From IMG/VR virus record IMGVR_UViG_3300015171_000001, positions 1 through 64,000 of that record: a stretch of 64,000 nt of DNA; one strand, given 5' to 3'. The position numbers and the translations under genes are program-made. Source of the DNA: a virus. Under the pieces are notes generated by a model. That model was given only the letters and a program-made list of their open reading frames with translations, did no database searches and was not told where the DNA came from. Positions 17,905-27,052 of this stretch are shown piece by piece. Numbering within the stretch: position 1 is the stretch's first letter; the number at the start of each line of letters is the position of its first letter.

Positions 17905-18703
17905 ATCTCTAGTTTGTTTATTAGATAAATCATATTCAGAACAATTCTCAATTTTTATTTATTCTTTATTAAAAAATAATCCTTGGTTTAATTATGATAT
18001 AAACGTTTTTTATTGGGAAGATGATCTAATAAATGATATTGATAAATTTAAAAATATATATAAAAAAATAATTTTTAATAAAATAAACGAGACATTGTAT
18101 GAAGATTGTTTAATAACTAAAAAATGGAGAATTTGGAATTACAATCCATTTTATAGATTTGAAATATTTTCATTAAAAAATTATTCCAAAATTGTCTATA
18201 TGGATTTAGATATGTTAATTTTAGGAGACATTTCATTTCTGTTCAATAATGATATTGATTTTGCTGGGTGTCCAATATTATTTGGGACTGGTATGGAATT
18301 TATAGGAAAAACAAATAAAAACAGATTTAATGGAGGATTACTTATTATCTCCGAAAAGTATCTAGGTAATAAAATACGAGACGATTTAATTAGTATGTGT
18401 GAGATGAAAAGTTATTCTGGAAATCAAACCCCATTAAATTTTTATTTTCAAAACAATGTTACTTTTATAGATCCTATTTATAATTTTTCTTTAGATTTAA
18501 ATTTTGATATTAATTTCGAAGATATTAAAGTGTTGCATTTTATAGGAAATATAAAGCCATTTTTTTCAAATCCAAATAAATTTTTAATAACAGAAAATTT
18601 TGAAGAATATATATATTCAAAAGCATCTATTAAAAATTGCTTTAATGCTTTATTAATTTACGATCAATATAAAAAAGAGTTTTATGATAAACACATTCAT
18701 TAA
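17894..18703 (+). CDS. Family 8-like glycosyltransferase
   Basis: 269 aa from ATG 17894, preferred over ATG 17870 because the fold begins at once (KSLVCLLDKSYSEQFSIFIYSL) and overlap with the AsnB-like gene falls to 11 bases. The metal-binding motif is YMDLDMLILGD (DLD at 104-106), followed by FNGGLLIIS and GNQTPLNFYF, the order seen in GT8 enzymes that use UDP-sugars with retention. The C-terminal VLHFIGNIKPF matches the H-x-x-G-x-x-KPW region of GT8. It overlaps the next gene by 20 bases. Confidence 0.82.
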   Translation: MQNKSLVCLLDKSYSEQFSIFIYSLLKNNPWFNYDINVFYWEDDLINDIDKFKNIYKKIIFNKINETLYEDCLITKKWRIWNYNPFYRFEIFSLKNYSKIVYMDLDMLILGDISFLFNNDIDFAGCPILFGTGMEFIGKTNKNRFNGGLLIISEKYLGNKIRDDLISMCEMKSYSGNQTPLNFYFQNNVTFIDPIYNFSLDLNFDINFEDIKVLHFIGNIKPFFSNPNKFLITENFEEYIYSKASIKNCFNALLIYDQYKKEFYDKHIH

Positions 18704-19496
18704 AGATAATTTAAATTTCCATAATAAATTATTTATAAATTCTGTTCTATCAAATGCGGGATCTTGTTGTGTGTGGACTTATAATGTAGAAAATTTAAAA
18801 AAACAAACTCCATTTGGAGTAAAAATTAAAAATGCAGAAGAAATAATTCCAAAAATAATTATGGAAGAAATTTATAACATTTTTCCAAATTTATTCATAA
18901 AATATTTTAAATTTGCCTATTTGTATGATTATGGTGGATGTTTTTGTGACCCAACAATTGTAATTACAAATAAAAAATTAATAAAAGAAATAGACTCTCA
19001 TGAAAATTTGATATTTTGTGATAAAGAGTATTGTGATTTTCTAACGAGTGGCAATTTAGATAAAGAAGCTTTTGATAAATTTATAAAAGTTGGTAAAAAT
19101 AAAATAGAATTTTCTAGAGATATGTTTTTATATATAGAAAATTTTATTTTTAAGGAAAATAAAAATCCTAGATTATTTTTTCCAGAAATGAATATAACAT
19201 ATATTAATAAAAAAATAGAAACTTGTAATCAATTTTATAAGAAATTATATTATTCTGCTAATGAATATAAATTTCAAATTGGTGATGACAATCAATTAAC
19301 TATAGAATGTAAAGAAGATTGGAAGAATTTTCCTATTAGTGATATGAATAAAATTAGGGAAAAATTAAAAATCATTATGGATAATCTATATTATATAGAT
19401 TTATCAAATTTTAATTTAACTAATTTACATACATTACCAACAATAATAATGTTGTTAATAAAAAGAATACAAAATTCTGAATTTAATATATTATAA
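18684..19496 (+). CDS. GT32-like sugar transferase
   Basis: 270 aa. Recognised by the pattern YFKFAYLYDYGGCFCDPTIVI, equivalent to the FxDxxRYxxLYxxGGxYxDxD signature of DXD-containing sugar-binding transferases (GT32/Gly_transf_sug). The second Asp of the DxD is replaced (CDPT), so metal binding may be altered. The N-terminal WTYNVENLKKQTPFGVK also fits. It ends the plus-strand run 15710-19496 and converges with radical SAM 3. Confidence 0.68.
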   Translation: MINTFIKDNLNFHNKLFINSVLSNAGSCCVWTYNVENLKKQTPFGVKIKNAEEIIPKIIMEEIYNIFPNLFIKYFKFAYLYDYGGCFCDPTIVITNKKLIKEIDSHENLIFCDKEYCDFLTSGNLDKEAFDKFIKVGKNKIEFSRDMFLYIENFIFKENKNPRLFFPEMNITYINKKIETCNQFYKKLYYSANEYKFQIGDDNQLTIECKEDWKNFPISDMNKIREKLKIIMDNLYYIDLSNFNLTNLHTLPTIIMLLIKRIQNSEFNIL

Positions 19497-19498
19497 CA

Positions 19499-20761
19499 TT
19501 ACTCAAGTAAATACTCATTTATTAGTCCATCAATTTTATTACAAATATTTATTGGAAAATTATTATCAAAACAACTTTGTTTTAAAAAAGTTCTTATCTC
19601 TATTTTTTTTTCTATTGTTAGAGAATTAATCGTAAATATTGGAATTTTTTCTAAAAGAGGTGGTTCCTTTTTTCTAACACAATGACTCGGAATATCTTTT
19701 ATTTCACTAAAAATTTCATTTATGGAAGCACCAATTACTTCATTATTATCAAATAATAATTTTATATTATTTTCAATACAAAAATCTCCATTTTTTAATA
19801 AAATATTTATTATTTCTGAATCTGTATATTTTTTTATACTAGTCAAAGGAATTTCATGAATTCCTTGAATGTATCCACCAATTGCACCATCTGTTCTATT
19901 AAAACAAATTTCTATTCCATTTTTAATACAATATTTTATTATATCTGGAATTTCTAAAATATTTTGTAACATAGGACAAATGGCAAGTCCAAATAAAACT
20001 TTCTTTTCTAGAAAATGATTTATATTAGACATTACATTTTTATAATTTCCATTTTTTCTTATTTTTTCATATGTTGTTTCATTTATAGAATCCATTGAAA
20101 TTGTCAATTTTAAATTTTTCAATTTCTTAAAATAATTTTCCATTTTTTCATTTAAAATAGAACCATTTGTTGTGATTGAAATATTAACATCAGGATTTAT
20201 TTTAATAATTTCGTCAAGAATTTTATAATTCAGATCATATAAAAATGGCTCTCCTCCATAAAATTTCACAATTTTTAAATATGGAATGAATTCAATAAGT
20301 TGTTCTATAAATGAATCATTGTATATATTTTTTATTTTGGGAAGACATTCTCTATTTTTTCTTATAGATGATGAATTTTCTCCACCACACATAATACATT
20401 CATAATTACATATATTGGACAATTCAAAAGTAATGTCCATTGGATATTTATTATCTTCTTCTTTATAATTTTTATAATCATCAAATACTTTTAACATTAC
20501 ATTTTCATAATTTCCCTTTTTAATAGGATTTATACAAGAATTCATACAAACATCTGGAAATTTATGATTCGCCATATCTAATCTCATCTGTTTTATGCCA
20601 TTCCCAACCCAAATTTCTTTAATTGATTGTTCTGGCCATTTACCTATAGAATATGATTTTGTTTTACAACAAACAGAAACTTTTCCATTTTTATCAAAAT
20701 ATAAAGTGTGGTGCGGTGCTAAACAAGGAAATTTCCTATTTAAAATATCTTTGATGTCCAT
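19499..20761 (-). CDS. Twitch-type radical SAM protein 3
   Basis: 420 aa from ATG 20761. An upstream extension to 20902 is possible but adds a low-complexity segment, and TAGTTATC lies three bases before ATG 20761. The N-terminal auxiliary region is CLAPHHTLYFDKNGKVSVCC, then WPEQSIKEIWVGNGIKQMR and CMNSC. The radical SAM motif is C118-NYE-C122-IM-C125, then KFYGGEPFL (GGE intact), ITTNGSIL and TISMDSI. It is the most canonical of the three radical SAM proteins here and on the opposite strand from the other two. Substrate unknown. Confidence 0.85.
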   Translation of the reverse strand: MDIKDILNRKFPCLAPHHTLYFDKNGKVSVCCKTKSYSIGKWPEQSIKEIWVGNGIKQMRLDMANHKFPDVCMNSCINPIKKGNYENVMLKVFDDYKNYKEEDNKYPMDITFELSNICNYECIMCGGENSSSIRKNRECLPKIKNIYNDSFIEQLIEFIPYLKIVKFYGGEPFLYDLNYKILDEIIKINPDVNISITTNGSILNEKMENYFKKLKNLKLTISMDSINETTYEKIRKNGNYKNVMSNINHFLEKKVLFGLAICPMLQNILEIPDIIKYCIKNGIEICFNRTDGAIGGYIQGIHEIPLTSIKKYTDSEIINILLKNGDFCIENNIKLLFDNNEVIGASINEIFSEIKDIPSHCVRKKEPPLLEKIPIFTINSLTIEKKIEIRTFLKQSCFDNNFPINICNKIDGLINEYLLE

Positions 20762-20764
20762 ATT

Positions 20765-20772
20765 GATAACTA
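20765..20772 (-). promoter_or_regulatory. Variant start-proximal box TAGTTATC
   Basis: Minus strand TAGTTATC, three bases (AAT) before ATG 20761; one mismatch from TATTTATC. Same variant and spacing as before the gene at 36504. Confidence 0.35.
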
Positions 20773-20824
20773 TAAAATATTTTTTAAGATAATATATTTT
20801 AATATTTTTTTCATATTTAATAAT

Positions 20825-21346
20825 ATGGCTAAATCGATTGTTTATAAAAATGTAGATGGTACACTTGAGATTCTTCGTGGATGTATTTCTAAAAAATCCC
20901 ATGAGGGCGAAATTGAATATTTAACTAGAATCGCAAAAACAACTTATGGTAATAGAAAATTTAATATTGTGGATATTCCTCATTCAAATTTAATTTCTAA
21001 TAAAAAATATCCTTATGATTTAAATTTCAGAAAGGCTTGGACCGTGGAAAATAATAAATTAATAGTAAATTTAGATAAAGCAAAACAAATCTGGAAAGAT
21101 ATTATAAGAGATTATGCCAATAAAGCTATTTTAAAATTAAATGAAGAAATTCAATTATATTTAGAGCAAGCCGATTTGGAATCTATAAAAGAATTGGGGG
21201 AAGTAAAACAAATATTAAAAAATGTTCACACTACTGTTGATGAAATTGATTTTAAATCATTGGATCATTTGAAAAGCTACTGGCCAACAATTTTATTTCC
21301 TGCACCCGATTTTGTATTAAATATTCCCATGGAACAGTTCAATTAA
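20825..21346 (+). CDS. Tail-fibre-assembly-like protein (173 aa)
   Basis: The middle carries YPYDLNFRKAWTVENNKLIVNLDKAKQIWKD. It resembles the FRxAW...ISVNMxKAKxI element in phage tail proteins and small tail-fibre assembly or chaperone proteins. The rest is a long helical region (about 85-150). It may be a chaperone or adaptor for the fibres upstream. It overlaps the GT32 gene by one base (TAATG), which ties fibre assembly and sugar transfer in one transcript and supports a fibre-glycosylation idea. Confidence 0.6.
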   Translation: MAKSIVYKNVDGTLEILRGCISKKSHEGEIEYLTRIAKTTYGNRKFNIVDIPHSNLISNKKYPYDLNFRKAWTVENNKLIVNLDKAKQIWKDIIRDYANKAILKLNEEIQLYLEQADLESIKELGEVKQILKNVHTTVDEIDFKSLDHLKSYWPTILFPAPDFVLNIPMEQFN

Positions 21347-22155
21347 TGAATAGTCCAATAAAATATGATAATATAATAAATTTTCTGTGGATTGATGGAG
21401 AACTTTCCTTATTGGAAAAAATGTGTGTTAATTCATTTTTAATGAATTCTTATGTGGTTAAATTATGGACATATAATAAAAATTTAGAAATATCTTCTTG
21501 GATATTTAATTCTAAAGAATCTCATTTTTCAGTGTGTGATGCAAATAAAATAATTCCATCTAAAAATGTATTTAAATATTTGGGCAATGGAGATTGTAGA
21601 AAGAATAGTTTTGGAGGATTTAGTGATATTTTTAGATATGAATTATTATATCAAAATGGAGGATGGTATTGCGACATAGATATGATGTGCATAAATCCAT
21701 TTGCAGATTTTCATAATCAGGAGTATGTTTTTCGATCCCACCACATGACAGAAATTTGTGGAAATATTATAAAATGTCCAAAAGGATCTGATATAATGAA
21801 TGATTGTAGATATGAATCAAAAAAATTAATTACTTGTGAAAATAATGATTGGCATTTGCCTTTAAAAATATTACAGAGAAATTTTCACAAATATTCTTTG
21901 GAAAAATATATAGCAGAAAAAAAATATTATGGTAATGACGATTCCGAAAATTTAATAATATCTAATAGAGCATATAATGATATATTTTTAAGTACTATAA
22001 AAAAAATATATAAAATTCCATATGAATATGCATTTCATTGGATGAACGAAGCAAATAAAAATGGATTATATGGAAATAAACCGGTTGATTGGAATACTCC
22101 TTTTCCTAGAACAGTATACAAAGAATGTTTAAAAAAATATGAAATCAATAAATAA
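21346..22155 (+). CDS. GT32-family glycosyltransferase
   Basis: 269 aa with a textbook signature: FSDIFRYELLYQNGGWYCDIDMMC, containing the DxD metal and donor site (split here: FSDIFRYELL; YQNGGWYCDID). The N-terminal NIINFLWIDGELSLLEKMC and VKLWTYN are also typical, as is ending in a conserved His/Trp segment (YAFHWMNEA). It would transfer a sugar from a nucleotide donor. It is coupled upstream by TAATG and overlaps the SGNH hydrolase gene by 17 bases. Confidence 0.85.
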   Translation: MNSPIKYDNIINFLWIDGELSLLEKMCVNSFLMNSYVVKLWTYNKNLEISSWIFNSKESHFSVCDANKIIPSKNVFKYLGNGDCRKNSFGGFSDIFRYELLYQNGGWYCDIDMMCINPFADFHNQEYVFRSHHMTEICGNIIKCPKGSDIMNDCRYESKKLITCENNDWHLPLKILQRNFHKYSLEKYIAEKKYYGNDDSENLIISNRAYNDIFLSTIKKIYKIPYEYAFHWMNEANKNGLYGNKPVDWNTPFPRTVYKECLKKYEINK

Positions 22156-23029
22156 TTATTATGAGTTATTTAAAACTAACACAATTCCAAAAACAATATG
22201 CTCTTCTCCAAATTCATATTTAAATTTTTATCACTGTGATTCAGAAGAAAATTTTAATACAGATCCTCACCCAAATTATATAAATAAAAACTTTGGATAT
22301 ACATTTAATAACTTTGGATATAGATGTGACAATTTTTCTAATGAAAATGAATATAAAATATTAACTATTGGATGTAGTATTTCTTTTGGTGTGGGATTGC
22401 CAATAGAAGAAACATATGCAAATATATTATGTAACAAACTAAGTATAAAATATGGAAAGAAAATTTCAAATTATAATTTATCTGCCAATGGAGCAGGGTC
22501 TGATTATATATCAAGAATTCTTTTACAAACCATAGATATTTTACAACCAAATTTTGTTATTATTTTATTTCCAGAATTTTCTAGACTAGAACATTATTGC
22601 GAGAATTCAAGATATGAAAATGTAAGTGCATCTGGAATATTAAATGGTTATAGTGAATCCGTAAAACATATTTATGCTGAACTTATTACAAACAATTCAC
22701 ATATGTTTTTCAATTTTGTGAAAAATTTTTATTTAATAAATGAAACATTGAAAAATAGAAAAATAGATTTTTATTGGAATAATTGGAGTTCGGATTTTTT
22801 AAATGGATTGTCTGATAAAAATTATATTAATGAATTAACGCAATACATTTCATTAACTAATACAGATATTTCTCAAGAATTTATAAAAGATTTTTTAACT
22901 AAAATGTATAGTGAATCGTGGGAAAATAAAATATATAAGGCTAGAGATTGGATACATACTGGAAAAAATTTTCACGAATACTTTGCTAATTATTTATATG
23001 AAAAAATTGTTAAAAAGAATATTTTTTGA
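22139..23029 (+). CDS. SGNH/GDSL-like hydrolase
   Basis: 296 aa. Block I is KILTIGCSISFGVGLP with the likely nucleophile Ser80. Block II is NLSANGAGSDYISR. The C-terminal Asp-x-x-His pair is found in ARDWIHTGKNFHEYFA. These are SGNH features; members deacetylate or acetylate glycans or cleave esters. No signal peptide is seen, so a cytoplasmic role on a glycan intermediate is more likely than secretion. It overlaps the GT32 gene, which fits sugar O-acyl editing. Confidence 0.75.
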   Translation: MKSINNYYELFKTNTIPKTICSSPNSYLNFYHCDSEENFNTDPHPNYINKNFGYTFNNFGYRCDNFSNENEYKILTIGCSISFGVGLPIEETYANILCNKLSIKYGKKISNYNLSANGAGSDYISRILLQTIDILQPNFVIILFPEFSRLEHYCENSRYENVSASGILNGYSESVKHIYAELITNNSHMFFNFVKNFYLINETLKNRKIDFYWNNWSSDFLNGLSDKNYINELTQYISLTNTDISQEFIKDFLTKMYSESWENKIYKARDWIHTGKNFHEYFANYLYEKIVKKNIF

Positions 23030-23095
23030 TAAAATTAAAAAGGTTATATTATACTATAAATTGAAGAAACTTTCTAAAAAAGATCCATTTATTTA

Positions 23096-24583
23096 TTAGT
23101 ATATTCGAATATTATACTTTTCTGAAAATTGTTTACAATCTTCTTCATTATTTATAATAGGTTGCCCTTTTATATTTAATGATGTGTTTAATAACATTGG
23201 ACAACCAGTTCTACTATTCCATTCACTTAATAATTGATAGTAAAAATAATTTTGTTTTTCATTTACTGTTTGTATTCTACATGTTCCATCAACATGTGTT
23301 ATTTCACTATATTTCTTAGGATCTCTTGTTTTAAAAACATATTGCATATTTGGAGAAAATACTCGTTCTTCTCTTTCACAAAAAAAGTATTTTTTAGCAT
23401 AAGATTCTAATATAGAAACAGCAAATGGTCTAAACTCTTCCCTTTGTTTTATATTATTTACTTCATTTTTAATTCCAATTTTTCTTGGATCTGCTAATAA
23501 TGATCGATTACCTAAAGCTCTAGGACCAAATTCAGATTTTCCTTGTGCTAACCCAATTATTTCTCCACGTTCTAATTTAGACACCATTTCTGGTATTTTA
23601 TCAACATTTGATTCCAAATTATATCCTAAATATGGCGCGGGTTTATTTATATGTTGAGTTAATACTGCTCCCATAGAAAGTCCACCATCTCCACAATTAA
23701 ATGGGATATAAACATTATTAAACAATCTAGAACTTAATATTTTTGTATTTGCTACACAATTCAATGCACATCCACCAGTCAATATTAGATTTTTTGAGTT
23801 GTTTAATGATTTTGCAAAGATACAAAATTTTTCTAAATAATCTTCATATAAAATTTGAATGGCATTTGCGGTTCTAAATGGATTTTCATTAAACCTTGAT
23901 ATTTCTTCTTCTGAGAATCCTTTGTGTAAATTTCTTACTTTAAATGATTCAATATTTTTATCTATAATGAAGTCTTCCAATCCTTCATAATATAAAGAGT
24001 TTTCAAATGAAGACATACCCATTACAATATATTCTTCTTCATTTGGTTTCTTCCCCAATGCTTTTGTTATTGCCGAATATAATAATCCTAATGAATTTGG
24101 ATAATATGTCTTGTGTAGACATGTTAATTTGTTATCTATACCTTTCCATATAGAAATACATTCGTCGTCACCTATAGCATCTACAACTAAAATGGTGGCG
24201 TCTTTAAACTCGGATGTAAAAAAACCCTGTCTTGCATGAGCCAAATGATGTGAACAATATTCTATATTATAATAAAAATCGCCAGTATCAAAACAACTTA
24301 TAATAGATTCAAACTGTTTTTTTGGAGAGATTTCAAATACTTTTTTCCATTGGCCACTTTTTATTTCTCTATATTTTTTACTAATCGGATTTTCTGCAAT
24401 AATTATATTTTCGGGAACACCAAACTGAAAAGCATAGTCAATTAAATCTTTCCCAATAGATGTATCATTTTTTATCTTACTAAATCTTTCATTCTCACTT
24501 GCAAATAAAATTTCTTTTTTATCAGTATCAAATACACATAAAGATGCATTATGATTTTGATTATTAATTCCCCATTTAAGCAT
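23096..24583 (-). CDS. NodU/CmcH-family O-carbamoyltransferase
   Basis: 495 aa. The N-terminal ASKHA-fold half begins WGINNQNHNASLCVF, with the metal-binding motif CSHHLAHA (110-117), VVDAIGDDE and LTGGCALN. The C-terminal half has GKSEFGPRALGNRSLLADPR, REEFRPFAVSIL and CPMLLNTSLNIKGQPI, all hallmarks of the carbamoyltransferase family. The reaction is transfer of a carbamoyl group from carbamoyl phosphate via carbamoyl-AMP to a hydroxyl, often of a sugar. It is somewhat shorter than TobZ/NodU because the extreme C-terminus is trimmed. It overlaps the upstream GT8-like gene by eight bases, so a carbamoylated sugar is the likely product. Confidence 0.92.
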   Translation of the reverse strand: MLKWGINNQNHNASLCVFDTDKKEILFASENERFSKIKNDTSIGKDLIDYAFQFGVPENIIIAENPISKKYREIKSGQWKKVFEISPKKQFESIISCFDTGDFYYNIEYCSHHLAHARQGFFTSEFKDATILVVDAIGDDECISIWKGIDNKLTCLHKTYYPNSLGLLYSAITKALGKKPNEEEYIVMGMSSFENSLYYEGLEDFIIDKNIESFKVRNLHKGFSEEEISRFNENPFRTANAIQILYEDYLEKFCIFAKSLNNSKNLILTGGCALNCVANTKILSSRLFNNVYIPFNCGDGGLSMGAVLTQHINKPAPYLGYNLESNVDKIPEMVSKLERGEIIGLAQGKSEFGPRALGNRSLLADPRKIGIKNEVNNIKQREEFRPFAVSILESYAKKYFFCEREERVFSPNMQYVFKTRDPKKYSEITHVDGTCRIQTVNEKQNYFYYQLLSEWNSRTGCPMLLNTSLNIKGQPIINNEEDCKQFSEKYNIRIY

Positions 24584-25358
24584 TTAAATATTCCTGTTGA
24601 GTTTTAATAAAAATAGGATTTTGTTTTCTATTACCATCTCCGCTCCAAATAATACCGTCTTCAGTAAATTTATCATCTTTAAAAATTGAAGATAGTTTAT
24701 GTAATGTTAATGCTGCGTGGTATTTGTTATAAACATTATAAAAGTCTAGTTGATCGCCTACTGTATAAACTCCATTTGATACAATTTCATCTCTTAGTGC
24801 TTGAAAAAATCTTAATGAATTATGTGTGGCTTTTATTCCAATTAACCCACAAGCATATGTTGTAAATTTTCTCCAATCTATAGGATGATCTATAATAGGA
24901 TATTTATAAATAGAAATATCATTTTGAGAAATTATGTCAACTAAAGGCGCGAGGTCTTTCACGACCAAATTATCAACATCTATATATAATATATTCTGCT
25001 CTTGTTTTGATTTTAATAATTGAGTTATTATTTCTGGAAACATTTGGTATCTTAAATTATTACAAAATGCAAATTCATCTGACATAAATCTTCCACTTAG
25101 TTGACCACATTCATATCTAGTTAATTTGTTTTCAGTAGAATCTAATTTAATATCAATAAATTTTGGTAATATAAAAATTTTAGAGTCGGCATATAATTTA
25201 GTATAAAAACTATTAACTTCTGTTTTATCACAATTTACAAAATATGTTAATACACTAGAAACACAATGACTTGAATTTTTTGCTAGACTTTTTACAAATG
25301 ATTTAAAATATGGTAAATATTTTTGATTGGTGACGCAGACAATGTTTAATTTGTTCAT
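24576..25358 (-). CDS. GT8-like nucleotide-sugar transferase
   Basis: 260 aa. N-terminus LNIVCVTNQKYLPYFKSFVKSL, metal site ILYIDVDNLVV (DxD), then YACGLIGIK and VGDQLDFYN in the acceptor region, as in GT8 enzymes. The C-terminal IIWSGDGNRKQNP resembles the sugar-binding H-x-x-G-x-x-K element with Ser for His. It is the first gene of a minus-strand two-gene operon with the carbamoyltransferase. The start at 25358 follows a TATTTATC box by four bases. Confidence 0.75.
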   Translation of the reverse strand: MNKLNIVCVTNQKYLPYFKSFVKSLAKNSSHCVSSVLTYFVNCDKTEVNSFYTKLYADSKIFILPKFIDIKLDSTENKLTRYECGQLSGRFMSDEFAFCNNLRYQMFPEIITQLLKSKQEQNILYIDVDNLVVKDLAPLVDIISQNDISIYKYPIIDHPIDWRKFTTYACGLIGIKATHNSLRFFQALRDEIVSNGVYTVGDQLDFYNVYNKYHAALTLHKLSSIFKDDKFTEDGIIWSGDGNRKQNPIFIKTQQEYLNA

Positions 25359-25362
25359 TTGA

Positions 25363-25370
25363 GATAAATA
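25363..25370 (-). promoter_or_regulatory. TATTTATC start-proximal box
   Basis: Minus strand TATTTATC, four bases (TCAA) before ATG 25358; drives the GT8-like/carbamoyltransferase pair. Confidence 0.5.
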
Positions 25371-25433
25371 GATTATGAAATATAAAAAATATTAAGTCTA
25401 TATTTTTTATAAAAATTTGATATATATCTTATT

Positions 25434-26054
25434 ATGCTCCTAAATCTTAAAAATTATTTCCACGTCGAAAAGTCTGTTTTTTCTAAAGAATTTTGTGAAA
25501 AAATAATATCTGTTTCTGAAAAAAATTGGGAAAGGGATAAAATTGAAAAAGATTTTGAATATAGAAAATCTAAAGTAGTTTTCTTACAGAATATAAATGA
25601 CCCAGAAATTCAATTCATAAAAAATACAATTTTTCCCGTCGTGGAACAAATTAAAAAACAAAAATGGAAAACTTTTAAATTATATAACCTTCAACCTATG
25701 CAATATACTGTTTATAAAGCACCTCACGGAAATTATTCGTGGCATTCTGATACAAGTGATAGAAATCAACCAACTATGAAAAATAGATTATTATCATTCT
25801 CGATTCAATTAACAGATCCCCAATCAAATTATGAAGGAGGAGAATTTGAAATTATAGAAGAACTTTCTCAGAATTGGTCGTGTTGTAAAATAAACTCGCT
25901 CTTCAATTTTGATAAGAAAAAAACTATTACAGCAGAAGACTTTCCGCAAGGATCAATTTTGGTCTTTCCGTCTCTATTAGGACATAGAGTAACTACAATC
26001 ACCGAGGGAACTCGGCGATCATTGGTTGGATGGACAGAGGGAACTTTTATTTAA
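25434..26054 (+). CDS. 2OG-Fe(II) oxygenase (PKHD/prolyl hydroxylase type)
   Basis: 206 aa with the facial triad H104-x-D106 (YSWHSDTSD) and H184 (LLGHRV), plus the 2-oxoglutarate-binding Arg in TRRSLVGW. The pattern GGEFEI and PQGSILVFPS between them is typical of the 2OG-FeII_Oxy fold. It hydroxylates a substrate using O2 and 2-oxoglutarate. Such enzymes are common in aquatic phages with unknown targets; here it flanks the glycan island and may act on sugar or protein. Its 3' end overlaps the zinc-finger gene on the other strand by 36 bases. Confidence 0.88.
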   Translation: MLLNLKNYFHVEKSVFSKEFCEKIISVSEKNWERDKIEKDFEYRKSKVVFLQNINDPEIQFIKNTIFPVVEQIKKQKWKTFKLYNLQPMQYTVYKAPHGNYSWHSDTSDRNQPTMKNRLLSFSIQLTDPQSNYEGGEFEIIEELSQNWSCCKINSLFNFDKKKTITAEDFPQGSILVFPSLLGHRVTTITEGTRRSLVGWTEGTFI

Positions 26055-26249
26055 ATTTATAATTTCCTTGCCACAATTAATACAAGTTCTAAATAATTTT
26101 TCATTTTTATTATGTTTTAATTGTTTTGCGTGACAACAAACAACACATTTTGATTTATTTTTTGTGGCATAATAATATCCATTATTTGAATAATATGCAA
26201 TCTCCTTATTACAATCTGGACAATTTCTTTTATATAAGCTTTCTACCAT
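26019..26249 (-). CDS. Small four-knuckle zinc protein (76 aa)
   Basis: Three CxxC-type pairs (CPDCNKE, CVVCCHAKQ, CINCGKE) and a late Cys indicate two zinc sites. Such modules are known from HNH-type homing endonucleases and from stand-alone phage proteins, but no HNH nuclease motif is present. It is convergent with the 2OG oxygenase and overlaps it by 36 bases, so selection on both frames is possible. Function unknown. Confidence 0.6.
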   Translation of the reverse strand: MVESLYKRNCPDCNKEIAYYSNNGYYYATKNKSKCVVCCHAKQLKHNKNEKLFRTCINCGKEIINLNKSSLCPSNQ

Positions 26250-26374
26250 ATGATTAGTTTACAACAATAAACAAAAATCCTCAAGATAATAATTAACAAA
26301 TGTTTATTATAATTATTAAGTCATTATAATTTAAAATAAATTTACAATTTTATAAATCTATCGCATAATTAATC

Positions 26375-27052
26375 ATGATTGATTATAAAAAGTGTGAAAA
26401 TTGGACAGAAAAGGATTTGGAAAAGAATTACAATGATTTTATTACTTTTGTAAAAAAAGTTCTTCCTGATTCGGAAAGAACCATTAAGTTATTGAGGTTA
26501 TATGATAAATTTGCTGATAGAATTGCGACTGCTCCTGCAAGTGGCAAAGCAAACTTTCACATGGCTATTCCAGGAGGATATGTATGTCATATTATGAATG
26601 TGTGTAGATCTGTAACAGGTGTTAAAAAACTATATGAAGCAATTGGGGGAACTATTGACTTTTTAGACACAGAGATGTATTTCGCATGTCTCAATCATGA
26701 CCTAGGAAAAATTGGAGATGAAAATGGTGATTATTATATTCCAGAAGATTCACAATGGAAAAGAGACCAAGGAACTTTATATAAAATAAATGGACAGATC
26801 CAGAATATGCATGTTACGGATCGATCCCTGTTCCAATTACAAAAACACGGAATTGAAACTACACAAAAAGAATGGCTTGCTATTAAACTTTCAGATGGTT
26901 TGTATGAAGAAGAAAATAAATATTATTTAATTAGTAATACCCACGAAAAAACATTAAAAACAAATTTACCACATATTGTTCATACGGCAGATTTTCTTTC
27001 TTTTAAGATGGAAAAAGATGCGTGGAATAAAACCTTGCCAGATATAACTTAA
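26375..27052 (+). CDS. HD-domain phosphohydrolase-like protein
   Basis: 225 aa. The metal-binding HD arrangement is visible: GGYVCHIMNV (His72), ACLNHDLGKIGD (His108-Asp109) and a late IVHTADFLS (Asp). This order is typical of HD-superfamily phosphohydrolases acting on nucleotides or nucleic acids. The N-terminal 60 residues are helical. It may dephosphorylate nucleotides in phage nucleotide metabolism; the exact substrate is not evident. It converges on the GSFTG-repeat gene with a four-base overlap. Confidence 0.78.
   Translation: MIDYKKCENWTEKDLEKNYNDFITFVKKVLPDSERTIKLLRLYDKFADRIATAPASGKANFHMAIPGGYVCHIMNVCRSVTGVKKLYEAIGGTIDFLDTEMYFACLNHDLGKIGDENGDYYIPEDSQWKRDQGTLYKINGQIQNMHVTDRSLFQLQKHGIETTQKEWLAIKLSDGLYEEENKYYLISNTHEKTLKTNLPHIVHTADFLSFKMEKDAWNKTLPDIT

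Noticed and set aside
20762-20902. Upstream 47-codon extension of radical SAM protein 3
   Set aside because: Low-complexity sequence overlapping the divergent gene at 20825; the family homology starts just after ATG 20761.
22998-23099. Possible 33-aa Lys-rich gene after the SGNH hydrolase
   Set aside because: It overlaps the hydrolase end in another frame, is low-complexity, and lacks any start motif.
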